This document shows positions 1 to 22,191 of a DNA stretch of 64,000 nucleotides, in pieces. Made by a program: the position numbers and the translations under genes. Origin of the DNA: Epinephelus fuscoguttatus (taxonomy: Eukaryota > Chordata > Actinopteri > Perciformes > Serranidae); contig NC_064770.1 of assembly GCF_011397635.1 (NCBI RefSeq), positions 20,367,707-20,431,706 of the forward strand, written 5' to 3'. The stretch's first letter is position 1; each line of letters opens with the position of its first letter. The notes below the pieces were generated by a model. It was not told the origin of the DNA. It saw only the letters and a program-made list of their open reading frames with translations, and ran no database searches.

Positions 1-2462
1 GAGGAGCCTTATGCGGAAACAGGGTTGTATCAGCAGTTTTTTCTTTAGCTTTCCCTTCTCTTTTATAATGTAATCACTAAGAAGCAGTGCAGTTAATGAC
101 AACTAATAGATAATACCCAAAATTTAGGATACTGAGCACCTGACGACGTGCTCTCAAATGTAAATGTGAGTATGACTGTGTTCAAATTAGTAGTTGTAGT
201 CGATTTCTGTAATTTCTTTCTCAAACATCTCAAATTGGATGTTGTTAGGTAGATATTTTGTACCTTCCTCTGTGATAATCAGCAAATATTTAAACTGTAG
301 CATGATATTTATGTGTCACAAAGTAGGTCTAAAGAACTAGCCTCCAAACTGATGTTGGATAGCAAGTGCAGAATGCATCAGGATCAGACTCACTATGTGG
401 TGCAGAATAAAATAGGATTAGGGTGTTTCATTTAGGTGCCAGTGATCGGCTACAGCTTGTGACATTCTTTCATGACATTATGTTCAACTCTGATAACGGA
501 CTCATGGTATTTTTACAGTGATATTTTTGTGAATGTAACTTATTTGTGCGGTATTAGGCGAGTTCTTATCCTACTTTTTTTGTTCAGTGACTGCCAGGTG
601 ATGTGCTTTGAATGTAATGTTGCCGTATCTTCAATACAATCTGCGGTTTCATCTTTAAAGTGCACTTGCCTTATTGTCCTAAATATGATAAATGATGATG
701 CGCTGATCACTCGTCTGGTGTAAACCAAAGATGTGAAAACAAAGGAATCTTTTCCCCCTCCGTTCCACCCTTCAAAGCTTTAATAAGTGAACCAGAAAAG
801 GTCTGTTCTGCTTAGTGGTCACAGGCCTCATAACTCAACATCCTCCCTCTGTCTTTCTCAGTAGTCCCGCTGATTAGAAGTGGACAGCCTCCTCCTTCTC
901 CTTTCTTCCCAGACTCCCTATTTCTCAGTCACTGAGTAGCCAGGAGAGTTAGTGTGGGAGCGATACATTCCAGTTTAATATTTGACTCTGACTCAGACCT
1001 GAGGAGGGCAAGAGGGAGGAGGGGCCGACATCAGTAACACAAAACAACGGAAGATGAATGCACCGGATGAGTAATACAAGTCTGATGTCAATTTTAATGA
1101 GATGGTTCATTAAAAATCTGTAAAAAACAGACTTCCTGCATACAGGCAAGTATAAATGTTATTTTCACATGAAGAGTACAAGAAGAAAAATGATGCAGTC
1201 ATTAAATATTCTACACAAACTGTCTAATTCACAGTGCCATTGCATTCATCTGTATTTTTGTTTAAGAAAGACAAATAGTCAGATAAAGGCCGGGGCAGGC
1301 AGAAATCCAGAAAAGGCAAAGAAACTTGGCAGTATTTTAAAGTAGACCCTCCTCCTGCAGCTCCTCCCTCTCTGTCCTAATCTCCTCCCACCAGACAGTC
1401 ACAGGCATATTCACGCACCTTATACAGTATCACAGTGTTTTTGATAGTGATTTATTTAATCATATTTCATTGTAATTTGTTTGCTCCTTGCCCAACTCTA
1501 CCCACAAACGAGATAAGAATTAGCTAGCTAGCTTCCTCACAGTGCCTCCGCCTCGCTCACTGCAGCTGTGGACTGCTTCACAAGGACAGATGGCAGAAGC
1601 TTGGGAGACAGACCTTCAGTCAGCAGCTGTAGCAGCAGAATTTCAGCCAGTGCAAACTTCCCGGTGCCGGCTGTCACAGCGGGCTGGTGGCCAGCGGCAG
1701 CACTGGGTCCAACCTGTGTAATGGAAGCCACAGAAAGTTTGCTGATCCAGCAGGAGGTCGTGGTTGTCTGGTCCCCTGAAGCTGGGGTTTGCACTGGTAG
1801 GTTTCAAGTTGCTGTGGCCGCTGACTGAGGGTCCGTATCCAGAGCTGCTGCCAGCTCTCCTACAGGTGAGGTGGTCTGTAGCAACAGGGAGTGATGCAGA
1901 GGGCACACTGTGATTGGAGGCTTTAGCATACTAATATTAGCAACACACACATGATTGCGAAGCCACAGTTGTGAGCCTTTGGCCCCTGTTAACAGAAAGC
2001 TAAACTATTAGCAACGTTTTCTCTCAGTCTCTGAAAACACTTCACCGATATAACACGTGTTTATTTTGTTTACTGGCAGACTCTCTTTGATAACTCTGTC
2101 TTTGTTTTTTGGGTTGCTTTGCAGTGTTGTTGCCAATGCTGGAAAAGAAACTTTCTCTGCAGGACTCTTTGCCATTGAATCAGGCTTTCACTGAAGGGAT
2201 GTGCATGCACAGAGCCAAGAGGGGATGCAGAGGTCTAGTTTTCTCTCAGTCCACCTGAATTACAATATGCTCCAAATTCATTACAGGATTTTTGCTCAGT
2301 GACACCAAAATAAGACTGCCTAGCCCAGCTTTAAGTCATACAGACGAAAACATATCCTGTCAGTCACTATACACAGAGTAAAGTGGCTGGGATACATGTG
2401 AAATCAGTTCATTTGTGCTGCTGTGGAGACAGGAGTAAGCTGAAGGTGATGGAAGATGAGTG
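1..2462. other. Intergenic stretch, no recognisable gene
   Basis: No reading frame here resembles a known protein and no chain of splice-compatible exons could be built. The first 1.4 kb is AT-rich with scattered pyrimidine-rich patches. From about 1530 to 1910 the sequence becomes GC-richer, with CAG/CTG-like runs and overlapping open frames on both strands, a pattern expected from composition rather than coding. The part from about 1910 to 2340 resembles interspersed repeat sequence I associate with teleosts, but I could not define both ends. It could include the 3' UTR of a gene lying further left. Confidence 0.4.
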
Positions 2463-3116
2463 CTACGATGGCTGAGGTACTGCATCTGTGGATGGGGAAA
2501 AGAAATTTATTAGCATGTTAGTTATTTCATTAATACATCTCAAAGATGGTGCAGCATTAGTCTTATGTTGCAGACATGAAAACACAGGTCTTGTTGTCTT
2601 GTTATACTGCAAGTCTGAATAACCAGCATGCACAAGAGACAAGTGAGAAGGCAATAATAATTTGCATATTCCTCTCTGTTATGTTTTAATCACTTCTATT
2701 CATAACTGTTTATATGTGACCTTGACTTGTACATGGCCAATTCCAGCAAGGACTTACCCACTCCACTGAGGTCCACTGTCTCTGCACAGCCCAGAAAGCG
2801 GGCCACGTGTGGTGAGCAGGAGGTAGGATTGTTCTGGTTTTCTCTAAGGCAGCGTTCAAACTCTGTAAACTCTGAGGAACAGCCCTGTCTTATCTTCTGG
2901 ATCACTGGACTATCAAGAAAATTAGGGGTTAGATATAAATGTGGGTGTAAGGATGTTGAGGCAAAGTGAATGTATGTTGTCTTACTGTGATGATGTGCAC
3001 TGTGCAACCTTCATCTTCAGTTCATGACACGTTTGCTGCCATGTTGATGGGTTGGAGGCCACACATGATCCATAAGCCTCCATTTCTTTGTGGCAATACT
3101 TTGCCGTGATGTCCAT
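2463..3116 (-). CDS. chchd5: Coiled-coil-helix-coiled-coil-helix domain protein 5
   Basis: Small soluble protein of the mitochondrial intermembrane space; proteins with twin CX9C motifs are imported and oxidised by the MIA40/CHCHD4 relay. Coding segments on the minus strand are 3116-2986, 2909-2758 and 2485-2463, joining in frame to 101 residues (human CHCHD5 has 110). Four CX9C motifs are visible: C8-C18, C30-C40, C54-C64 and C75-C85, which give two CHCH folds. The splice sites are sound: donors gtaaga and gtaagt, and a pyrimidine-rich acceptor before the last exon. That exon adds only DAVPQPS and the stop; reading through the second donor instead would give a different, longer tail. The start at MDITAKYC is chosen by alignment to the family. 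An acceptor lies just upstream, so a 5' exon ending near 3393 is likely, and it could hold UTR or a few extra residues. Confidence 0.9.
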
Positions 3117-3392
3117 AGCAGCCTGCCTGGAAGGTGACAGATGTAGGTAAATCAGACAGTAGTTACACACCAGTCCAATGAGCCATCCACCTGATAAACG
3201 TGCTTGATCAGTATAAGTAATATAGTTAAAAGAATACAGTAGTTTTGAGGAGGATGCAGCCTGATTCACAAGTAGCAAATGTCTTCGTTTAGCCTACAGT
3301 TTCTATCTTCTTCTCTACAGTCCGCGCCGACCTAACTTGACAAGACAACAAAGTAAATGTGATATTATATGAGACATATTCAAATTTCTTAC

Positions 3393-3510
3393 ATGTTGCT
3401 CTTTTAGGCTTGTGTCTAACGAAGAAGCTGATGAATCAAGGTTATAGCACCAGTACTTCAGCATGTGGAGCCATGTTTGTGCGGTAACTACACCGTACAC
3501 ACCTTTCACT
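3393..3510 (-). other. chchd5: Candidate chchd5 first (mainly 5' UTR) exon
   Basis: On the minus strand a good donor (gtaaga) follows position 3393, and the next acceptor sits just upstream of the chchd5 start at 3116. This fits a short, mainly untranslated first exon. An open frame runs through it and could in principle splice in phase to AAMDITAKYC, giving an N-terminal extension. I consider that less likely because family members are short at the N-terminus. The 5' end is a guess. Confidence 0.4.
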
Positions 3511-3993
3511 ATCTGATTGGATGAAAATACAACGGTTTGAAGTCGTCGTTTAACGTCATTGGTTCAGATTTGTGTCAATCTTACAGTTTGGCCCCGCCCC
3601 CTTACGACGACACATTTATTAAAGGGGTAGCCATTTAATTATTCTGTTTGATATAACTGAAGCATTAAATAATAAATGCAGTAGATATTATGTCAAAGAA
3701 ACCGGTTGACTCGCGTGTTACACACATTTCAATCTAAAAAACACAATTTAAATGAGTAAAAGATGATAAATGTTAGATTTTTTCCGCTTCAATGGTCCTG
3801 TGCCTCGAGATCCTTACGTGTCTTTGCGTGTTTACGTATGCGGAAGCAGCGGACAGAGAACTAGCGATTCAGTAAACGGGCTCTGAAGGCTGGACCGAGC
3901 ACCGCTCCGTGTGTATAATCGTATTTTTACCGGCGACAGCACGACGGGGTGGTGGTGGATGATAGAGGGGGGCAGCGGTGTGACTGAAGTACA
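3511..3993. promoter_or_regulatory. Bidirectional promoter between chchd5 and atp13a1
   Basis: The two genes are head to head with under 900 bp between their start codons. Two inverted CCAAT boxes (ATTGG on the plus strand at 3516-3520 and 3558-3562) read CCAAT in the direction of chchd5. A GC box (CCCCGCCCCC) lies at 3592-3601. Sequence from about 3780 to 4000 is CpG-rich with a GCGGAAGC ETS-like core near 3840. No TATA box was seen. A shared housekeeping-type promoter is the simplest reading. Confidence 0.6.
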
Positions 3994-14549
<10,556 letters not shown>

Positions 14550-16723
14550 ACTTAGTGCCAACAGCGACCGCTGCCCTTACCAACCAAACTGTAAAGGGAG
14601 AGAAGCCTTTGGAGGAGGAAGAGAACTGAAGCTGTTGTGACATACACAAGACAGCTGAGACAGTCATGGCGTGCAGTACTGCATACTCCGTGTATCCCTT
14701 CCTACGTCCTGCTCTGCCCCTCCCTAACCATCTGTGTTTCTGCATTTTCATAAGCTCTTTTTTTTCAATTCTCTTTTCTGTTTTCTTCATAACTCTTGAT
14801 TTTTTTTCTACATCTCTCTCTTTCTTCACCTGTCCCTCCCCGCTGCTACACAAGGCCATGAAGACAGCAGTATTGAGTGGAGTGCGAGACTGTGTGCCAG
14901 CCAGAGGGACACATACAGGCACACTAAAGGGGGCATTCTCCAAGAGACTTGCAAAAGTGTTTTTGATTTTTTTGATTCCTCTCCCTGATTTTGTAAAAAG
15001 TGAAAAACATCTCTAACAGACTTATAAAGACTTACAGATACAAATTATGGGGTCTGCCAAGTGTTTTGTCAAGTACGAATACTGATGTGTCTGCAGATGG
15101 AAAGGATAAGCATGTCCAGCTGGACATGAACTATCCTGTTCCCACACCCAGGTAAGTAAAGAATGATCAGGGTGTAACTGCACACGCAAAGACATTTCTA
15201 ATGAAACATGTTATTATGGGATACAACGCAGGCAAAAACAAACACGGCATCTCATTAAGCATCAGTTGTTCGAAGAAAGCTTTTGGAAGCTTGTGAACTT
15301 TTTTACCAACTGATCATTAATACCACACATGCTAGTGTCAGGAGATCAGCCACAGGTAACTGTTTGCTATTTATCTTTGTTATAAACTTACATAAACTTT
15401 TGTTTGATGAATAAACTAGAGCAGTTTGAACAAATTGCTTTTCCCCATAAAAAAATCTTAATAGAAATCCAATCCATTGCATTGTAAATCAAGTACTGAA
15501 CCAAGCTTTATGGACAGCTGTGGCGCTGTTAAAGGAAGAAACGAATCCATCTTCCTCTGTGATATAATCCCACAAATTGTATCACTGAGCTCCTAATGAT
15601 TTGTTTAACATACCCTTAAATTTACAAAGAGCAAAACAAAAACAAACATATATACACACATATACATCCTGCTATTCCTGCTTGATTATTTAAAAGAGGC
15701 TGGCAAAAACAGGATCTCCAAAGACCTGCATTTCTCCTTTAGAAACAACCGCAAAAATTTACTCACTTATCAGTGACATTTTGGGCTATTTTTTAAAGAG
15801 TCATCCAGCTTTTCATGCCCCAAATTTGTAGTTAAAAAAGGAAAATTAGTAGAAAGATGCATGTTTAAGCTTGGTTAATATGCATTAAAAACAAGTAAAC
15901 CTGTTTTCTAAAAAATGTCATTTCTGAGAGAACAGCATGAATAAAGGTTTAACCATTTCTTTCTTTAACTTGTACCAAATGGTGATAACGAACACTTAAC
16001 AACTGAAATGGAACAGCCATGGAGACAAGAGCTCTTATATATACGTATGTATATATATATATGTATGTATATATACACACACACACTTATTTGTCCAATT
16101 ATTGAAACATCACACTCAGATATCAGGAAATACTCCTAATGGATGTGCATATTGGGTGCCTGTGAGGTGAATGCTGGATATAGAAGAATGGAGGTCAGGG
16201 GATGTGCAAAGAGTAAACACAGCAACCAAAATGATAAAATCAAGACAAGCTTAAAATGTTTTATGTATCAACATGGGTGCATGATTCCCTGGAAAGCTTT
16301 GGCAAGTGCTGGTTGGCTATGACTGGATAAGTGGAACACATACATAACAAGCAGGCCTGGTGGAGAGGACGGCCAATGGGGGGTAGAAGCTCTTCATGAC
16401 TGAATTTACACTCAGCAGATTATACTGCTATACTATTAAAAAAACTAAAACAAATGGCCAGTGGTTGGGAAATGTCATAAAGGAGGTCAAAGCTGTTAAG
16501 CACAAGGTCTGGAGGTCAAAGTACCAGAACTCTGAAGAACCATGTGAAGAATTCTTCAACTGCATATCAGAAATCCAAGATGTACAAAGTGGTTTAGGGC
16601 CAGCATTGCCCCTTTTAACTAATAGGTCAGTGCTTGCTCTAGAGGACCATCGTGGTTACCTCTGTACAGAAACATCTGCACTTGATTTCCTGCTGATTTC
16701 ACTTGTGAAATTATTGTCTAGTA
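14550..16723. other. atp13a1 3' UTR and intergenic sequence
   Basis: Begins with the atp13a1 3' UTR. Possible polyadenylation signals AATAAA lie at 15410-15415 and 15940-15945; which is used cannot be told. A mixed TA/TG/CA simple repeat lies at about 16034-16085. An open frame at 16396-16749 has no recognisable similarity and no coding support. Confidence 0.5.
16034..16085. repeat. (TA)n/(TG)n/(CA)n simple repeat
   Basis: Alternating tatatata, tatgtatg and acacacac tracts in tandem. Confidence 0.85.
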
Positions 16724-17340
16724 CAGGGGGCGGCAAACTTTACTACTAAAAGAGCCATTATTGGCCTGAAAAAGAAAAAGGAAATCTGTCTGGAGCTGTA
16801 ACTAAATTTACCCATCAACGTTATGAATAGGTCCTAACGAGCACTCATTAATATGATTTTCTACCAGGTGGCTACTCTGCAGTGGGCTATTTATGATTAT
16901 TTAGTACTTAAACTTTGCAGTATTGGTGGTGAAATCAAATGAATCTGTTCACACACTATTAAATCCTCTGTTTTCCTCCAAGACTTTTCCTTAATCAGAT
17001 TTTGAATCCATAGCTAGCCAAGATAGAGAAACTCCAGGCTAGCCACCACTACAGAAGTTCAGCAAAATTTAGAGGAAAACGCCCCAGGTCGCAGATGTAT
17101 GACACACATTTAAGTTGATGAAATGTTAAACTATGTTTCAATTCGATGTATAAGCTACACAGTTTTACAGTTGTAGAATGCAATAATCACTCTTGGCTAA
17201 CAACAATGACAAATGAAAATCTGAATGTTAAAATAACCATTATCTATTTCCATATAATTTTATGTCAAAACCACAGGGAGCCAGTGGAGAGCATCTAAAG
17301 AGCCACATACAGCTCCATAGCCGCAGGTTGCCTACCTCTA
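16724..17340. mobile_element. hAT-like MITE between atp13a1 and dsn1
   Basis: The left end cagggggcggcaaac and the right end ggttgcctacctcta are inverted repeats. The flanks gtctagta (16716-16723) and gtctagaa (17341-17348) match at 7 of 8 bases, an 8-bp hAT-type duplication. The subterminal motif aaagagcca occurs at both ends in opposite orientation. Length is 617 bp. No transposase frame was found, so it is non-autonomous. Confidence 0.8.
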
Positions 17341-17632
17341 GTCTAGAAAACATTAAAATATATTCTTATTCATAGTATTTTACCACTTGATGGCGTTTAT
17401 TTTCTAAAATCTTTAAATTAAACCCCAGTAAGTTTGGGTGTCTTTGGGTAGATTTTTGAATATTGTACCCTATAATTTGAAAAGTGATATGGCCTGTGAA
17501 AATCACTGGATAATCATGCAGCCATCTTGCAACTGTTAAAGGGTGACAGCCACATTCAGTTTTATACTGCCTGTGTCATCGCGGAGGGTTTCTTTCATTT
17601 ATTTACTGAGAGCATATTTTTAAGTCTTCAAT

Positions 17633-17778
17633 ACTACAACTCCCACAAAGCTGCTTGCCACCTATGACCTTGTTAGCAGCATCCCCTGTGACACACTACA
17701 TTTCCCATGATGCTTAGAATACAAGAGGGGCTTGGCTTGTTGAGCGCGCGCTGTGAAGAAAACTGTTTGAAAGAAAAA
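17633..17778 (+). promoter_or_regulatory. dsn1: dsn1 promoter with two ZNF143/Staf-like sites
   Basis: Position 17695-17713 reads ACTACATTTCCCATGATGC, close to the long ZNF143/Staf (SBS) consensus. A second, weaker copy with the same ACTACAA-TCCCA core begins near 17633. Both lie within about 150 bp upstream of the dsn1 start. The start codon itself sits in AAAATGGCGG, which resembles a YY1 site. No TATA box was seen. Site identity is motif recognition, not measured binding. Confidence 0.6.
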
Positions 17779-20700
17779 ATGGCGGAAAAACATTCGGCTG
17801 TGGGACATGACGGGTTTGTATTTTCTTTTTCTGTTTTTTTTTCCACGTAGCGACAACCGACTTAACATCAAACATTGTATGTAACTTAAGTAAGAAGATG
17901 TATTAAAGCGTTTATTTACGTCTCAGTTATACTCAAGGTAAATTATTGTTGTTTACTGTTGCGCTTAACAGTTACCGCACTAACGTAACTTAGCGTTAAA
18001 CGTGAAAGCGAAACACTGTAGTAACTTAATTTTATTAAACATTTTTATATATTACCGATATGTTATCAATGTGATGTTGACATATCTTATAAATACACAA
18101 AATGTCCTTGCAGTTGCGAAAGTGTCACCGTCGATACTCAGAATGAGGTAAGACATTTACATTTAAGCTATTGACAACACCTTTGCTAAGTCTAAGGCCA
18201 TTGCTTTATCATGCTAATGTATATTGTCACTCACTTTGCTCTTTGTTTAATCTCTGTAACGTTATACCAAGATCAACTCGGAGAAACAGACAAAGAAAAG
18301 ATGCCAATCCACAAGCCCCAGCACAGCGCCCCCAAACAAATCTCCCCGTACCTCCGTATCACCCAGCAGACAGAAAACAGATGCAGGGGACCAACTAGCG
18401 ATGCAGACAGAAAACACAGAGGAACCTTCATGTCCAACTTTCAGCCCCAGTGCACGGAGGAAATCCTGGAGGAGAGCTACTATAACCCGACGCTCACTCC
18501 CTGCCCTTCCCAATCCATATCAGGGTGAGATTGTAATCAGTAAAGAATTGTCATCATGTATTTTCTTTTGTTGTTGGCCTTTTGCAGTATAAATCCTTAT
18601 TTATGTGTTATTGCAGTGTTGAGCAGGAGCATCAGTGCATCTTTACCACAGCAAGAGAGGCTTGAGAAATTGATGGAAGCTTCAATGAGGGTGAGTGGTG
18701 GGGTCATTAGAGTAGAAGTAAATTTATTGTAACAGACTTTTATATGGACAGACACGGGGAGCTACTTTCATCTCACTGGTGTTGGCTGATTGAGATGATA
18801 TTTTTTTTCACTTGACTGAAAATATGTGGAAAGATAATAGATTTAAAAAGGAACCAGCTGGTATTCAACAAATGAATTGGGTATGCACTCTGGTGCTGAC
18901 ATCAATTAAGTATATTTAGAAATGCCATAATTATTGGATAATAACTAGAGATATTGCACTGAAATTTAAATTTAATAGATGTAAAATTCAGATGATATGG
19001 TTTTATTCAGGAGTACTTACTTTCTGTACATAAAATGTCCTACTGAAGTAGTGAGTACAATGCTTTAGTCATAATGAGTAGACTATAGGTTCTGAGTTGT
19101 GTTGGGATAGAGATGAACATGCATTTGATTTTAATTAGTCGTAAGTATATTAATAAATCTGTCAAATCACAGAGCTGCAATGATTAGTTAGCAAAAAATG
19201 TCAAACATTTGTAGGTTTCATGCTTCTGAATGTGAGAATTTTACTTTTGTTGTCATACATGATAATAAACTGAATAGCTCTGGATTTTTGGATTGTTTAT
19301 CAGAGAAAGAATGCCATTTGAAGACATTCCTTTTGGCTTTGGGAATTGCTACAGGCATTTTTGACTACTTTCTGACATTTTATTGACAAAACAATTAATA
19401 GAAACCATATTTGGCAGGTTAATCAATAATGAAAATAACTGTTGTTTGCAGCCCTACTAATCACCTGTGCTTTGTCTCTAGCTGGTAATAGAAAGAACTC
19501 AAGATTCTATACAGTCGGTGCCGAACACCTCACTGGAGTCTTTTCAAAAACAAGGTAAGTGCTTGCACTGCTTCATTTGGTACATATTTCATGGAGCTCT
19601 TTATTTTTATTGGATTACTGTCAAAAAAATATTTTGTTCACGTTACTTTTTTAACTGTGTTCTGTGTTTTCCTTGGTGCAGTTGAGCACATGCAGAAAGA
19701 GTGGGGTTGTTTGGCCAAAAGCATACGCAATGAGCACCAGGGTCATCAATTCCCTGCTGGAGCAGCCAGGTATTGTAGCTGTTTTTTATATTTTCAGTAC
19801 TCCATGCATTATACAGTTTTTTAAATTGCAAATGAACATGTTATACTGCATTTATTCTTGTGTTATCTGCTTTCAGTTCTAGTGACCCAGCAGTGCAAAG
19901 AGCCATGGAAAAAGTCCAGAAAGCCCTCAACAGGTATGTTGTGCTTAATATCACAATAGCACACACAAAATATTCATTCAAACTTAAAAACACAGATTGT
20001 GGGACGTACCACATGTGGTTCTGTTGTTTAACGGCCTGTGTCGTGTTTTAGGCTCCAGGCTGAAAGTGAATCTTGGGAGGCACTGTTGAACAAACACCGG
20101 AGCAAAGCAAAGGAATTGGAAAGGTGAGCATGTGTACTGTTGTTGAGGAAGACTGTAGCAATGCTGTGTTACAGTGTGTCACATATTATCTGCTCAATTG
20201 TGTTTTAATGTGTTCTTTATTATTTGTAGGAAAGTGGAGCAGGGCCAGGAGGGAGGTGTATCATTAGACACTACATCTGTGGCCCAGTCGTCCCAGTACC
20301 ATTTCTTACAGAGTAAACCTGACTACCACGGTCTCCTCTGTCGACAACAGCCCATGCTTCACACTATGGCAACGATTGTATGTTTGAAATTAGATTTTTA
20401 CATCATTACTCAAATAACTCATAAACATATCAACAGTAGAAGTGATTGACTGTTAGCAGAAGCTGAAATTTGTAAGGTTTTTATTACTACATCGTTCTTA
20501 CATACCATCTGTATGACAGTGTATGTATAAAATGCAGAAGCTTTTTTGAAGAAAAAGGTATTTTGGCCATGAGAGTGATGAAACATAAAGCAGATGCTAC
20601 TGATTTATGGGCAGCTTAAAGTGCTGTCCACAAGAAAGGGAAAGAAGTGCCTGGCTCTCAGCAGTCCAAGGTGACTGTGCCAATAAATTAATACATTCAC

Positions 20701-22191
20701 ATTCAACCAATCTCATTTAAAAGTCACAACTGAGATAGATTTGAGATAAAATAAACACATAAAGCACAACATCTGTACTTCTTTGCTCTATATTCTGTAG
20801 TTCCTTGCTCTATATTCTTTGCTCTATATTCTGTAGCAACAACTTCAATGGTTTTGAAGTGCTGAGTCCTTCAAGAAAACATTATTTTCTGCCAAAGTTA
20901 GAAAAGGTCTGTTTCCATTTAATACCTTTTTGGTTTTGTTCTCGGTGTAGCTTGGTTGGGAAAAAAAAAAATGTATGTCAAACAATTCCGTGCTCAGATC
21001 AAAGTTTAGCAACATTTGAATCCAAGTATTACAGTACAGGTACAGGGTTGTTTCCTTTAGTTGTCAAAATACATATTTTTCCTCTTGCCTTTAGTGTTAT
21101 TTATCAATCAAGATTGTTTTGGCACTAGTTGCCAGTGTTGGAAACATGTAGCTTCTTTCCAACATTATCTCCAAATAGAACTAGATGGCACTTGGTTTGT
21201 GGTGCTCAGAGTGCCAAAAAAATATGTTTGAAAAACTCAACAGCAGTGTCTTTCCAGAAATTATGACCCATTTACTCAAGGTAATCCACAGAGCTTGTTG
21301 TGAGCAGTTTCATGTAGGAACTATTTTCTTTCTACAGAACTACACCCGCCAACTGTATCACTGTGCAGAGGGAAACATGCACCTAGCACCACTGAGCTAG
21401 GTAATGTTACATAGTCAACATTTCTACTGATGTTTACTGAGGGGGTTGCCAGTAATGTCTACGTCTTGTGGTGGCATCTGCACGAGTCAGTTGTACTTGA
21501 GTAGATGCATGCTTACCTCTGCACAGTGATCTGGTTCGCAGGTGTGGTTTGATAAAAGAAAATAGTTCCTATATAAAACTGCTTAAAACAAGGCTTGTAG
21601 ATTATGTCGAGAAGCTGGATCATGATTTCTGGAAAGAGACATTGCTGTTAAGTTTTTCAAATGTATTTTTTTCTCTCTTTTGCTGCTTCGAACATCCTAA
21701 GCCCAGTGCCATCTAATGTCATTATATTCAAGAGAAGCTGATATCTCCAACACTCGGCAACACACACCAAAACAATCTAGACTGATAAGTAGCACTACAG
21801 GTAGGAGGAGAAATATGTATGTTTGATTTTGGGGTAAACTGTCCCTTCAAGTACAGTGACTACAGCTCAAATATGATATAAATATAATACAATAACTTAC
21901 TCTTTTTTTCATGTGTAGATGGACACACAGACTAAGATGGTTAGAAAGCTTCTGTCCATCAAGGAGCAGTCACAGTTGCTAGTGAAAGAGACCAGTGGCC
22001 GACTGGGTAAAGACTTTATTTGTCTCTCATCTTTTCTGTGGAATAATTCTATGGAATCAACAATGATGTGGACATTTAACATTTAATCTGGTTACTTTTT
22101 CCTTCCAGCCGCAGAAGCAGGATTCCAGGATCTTTCCCCTGACCCCATCAAGAACCTCCTGGCAGCACCTTTATCCTCCGCAACTACATAG
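17779..22191 (+). CDS. dsn1: Kinetochore-associated protein DSN1, Mis12-complex subunit
   Basis: Subunit of the four-protein Mis12/MIND complex that links CENP-C and CENP-T at the inner kinetochore to NDC80 and KNL1. Coding exons: 17779-17813, 18114-18147, 18272-18524, 18617-18690, 19482-19554, 19682-19769, 19877-19933, 20052-20123, 20230-20377, 21919-22006, 22109-22191. They join in one frame to 334 residues (human 356). Residues 24-84 are low-complexity and Ser/Thr/Pro-rich. Residues 85-99 read RRKSWRRATITRRSL, the family's basic autoinhibitory motif; S88 and S98 correspond in position to the Aurora B sites of human DSN1. Residues from about 108 on are predominantly helical with heptad-like stretches, as expected for the Mis12-complex stalk. 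No defect was seen. The long intron between exons 9 and 10 contains a foldback repeat. An AATAAA lies at 22382-22387. Confidence 0.95.
19171..19456. mobile_element. hAT-like MITE of the AGGGCTGCAA family in dsn1 intron 4
   Basis: The ends agagctgcaa and ttgcagccct are inverted. The flanks caaatcac (19163-19170) and ctaatcac (19457-19464) match at 7 of 8 bases. Sequence near the right end (ttaatcaataatgaaaataa) is typical of this teleost family, and a second copy lies in the pbx4 3' UTR at 59108-59415. The element ends 26 bp before the exon 5 acceptor. Confidence 0.75.
21045..21845. mobile_element. Foldback MITE in dsn1 intron 9
   Basis: Long inverted arms of about 250-300 bp at 21045-21345 and 21550-21845. 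Matching pairs include gagcagtttcatgtaggaac against the block at 21566-21590, and tttgaaaaactcaacagc against gttaagtttttcaaa. The arms enclose a loop of about 200 bp. Related arms recur in pbx4 intron 6 (50912-52160 and 53402-53560). No transposase frame was found. Confidence 0.75.

Noticed and set aside
1537-1906. Overlapping 85-87 codon open frames on both strands
   Set aside because: Frames overlap in several phases on both strands of a GC-richer patch, have no recognisable domain and no neighbouring exons; composition explains them.
3315-3509. Open frame that could extend chchd5 at the N-terminus
   Set aside because: It could splice in phase, but family members start close to the first CX9C motif; treated as a probable mainly untranslated exon.
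16396-16749. 117-codon open frame upstream of the hAT-like MITE
   Set aside because: Its end runs into the MITE and it resembles no family; probably chance.
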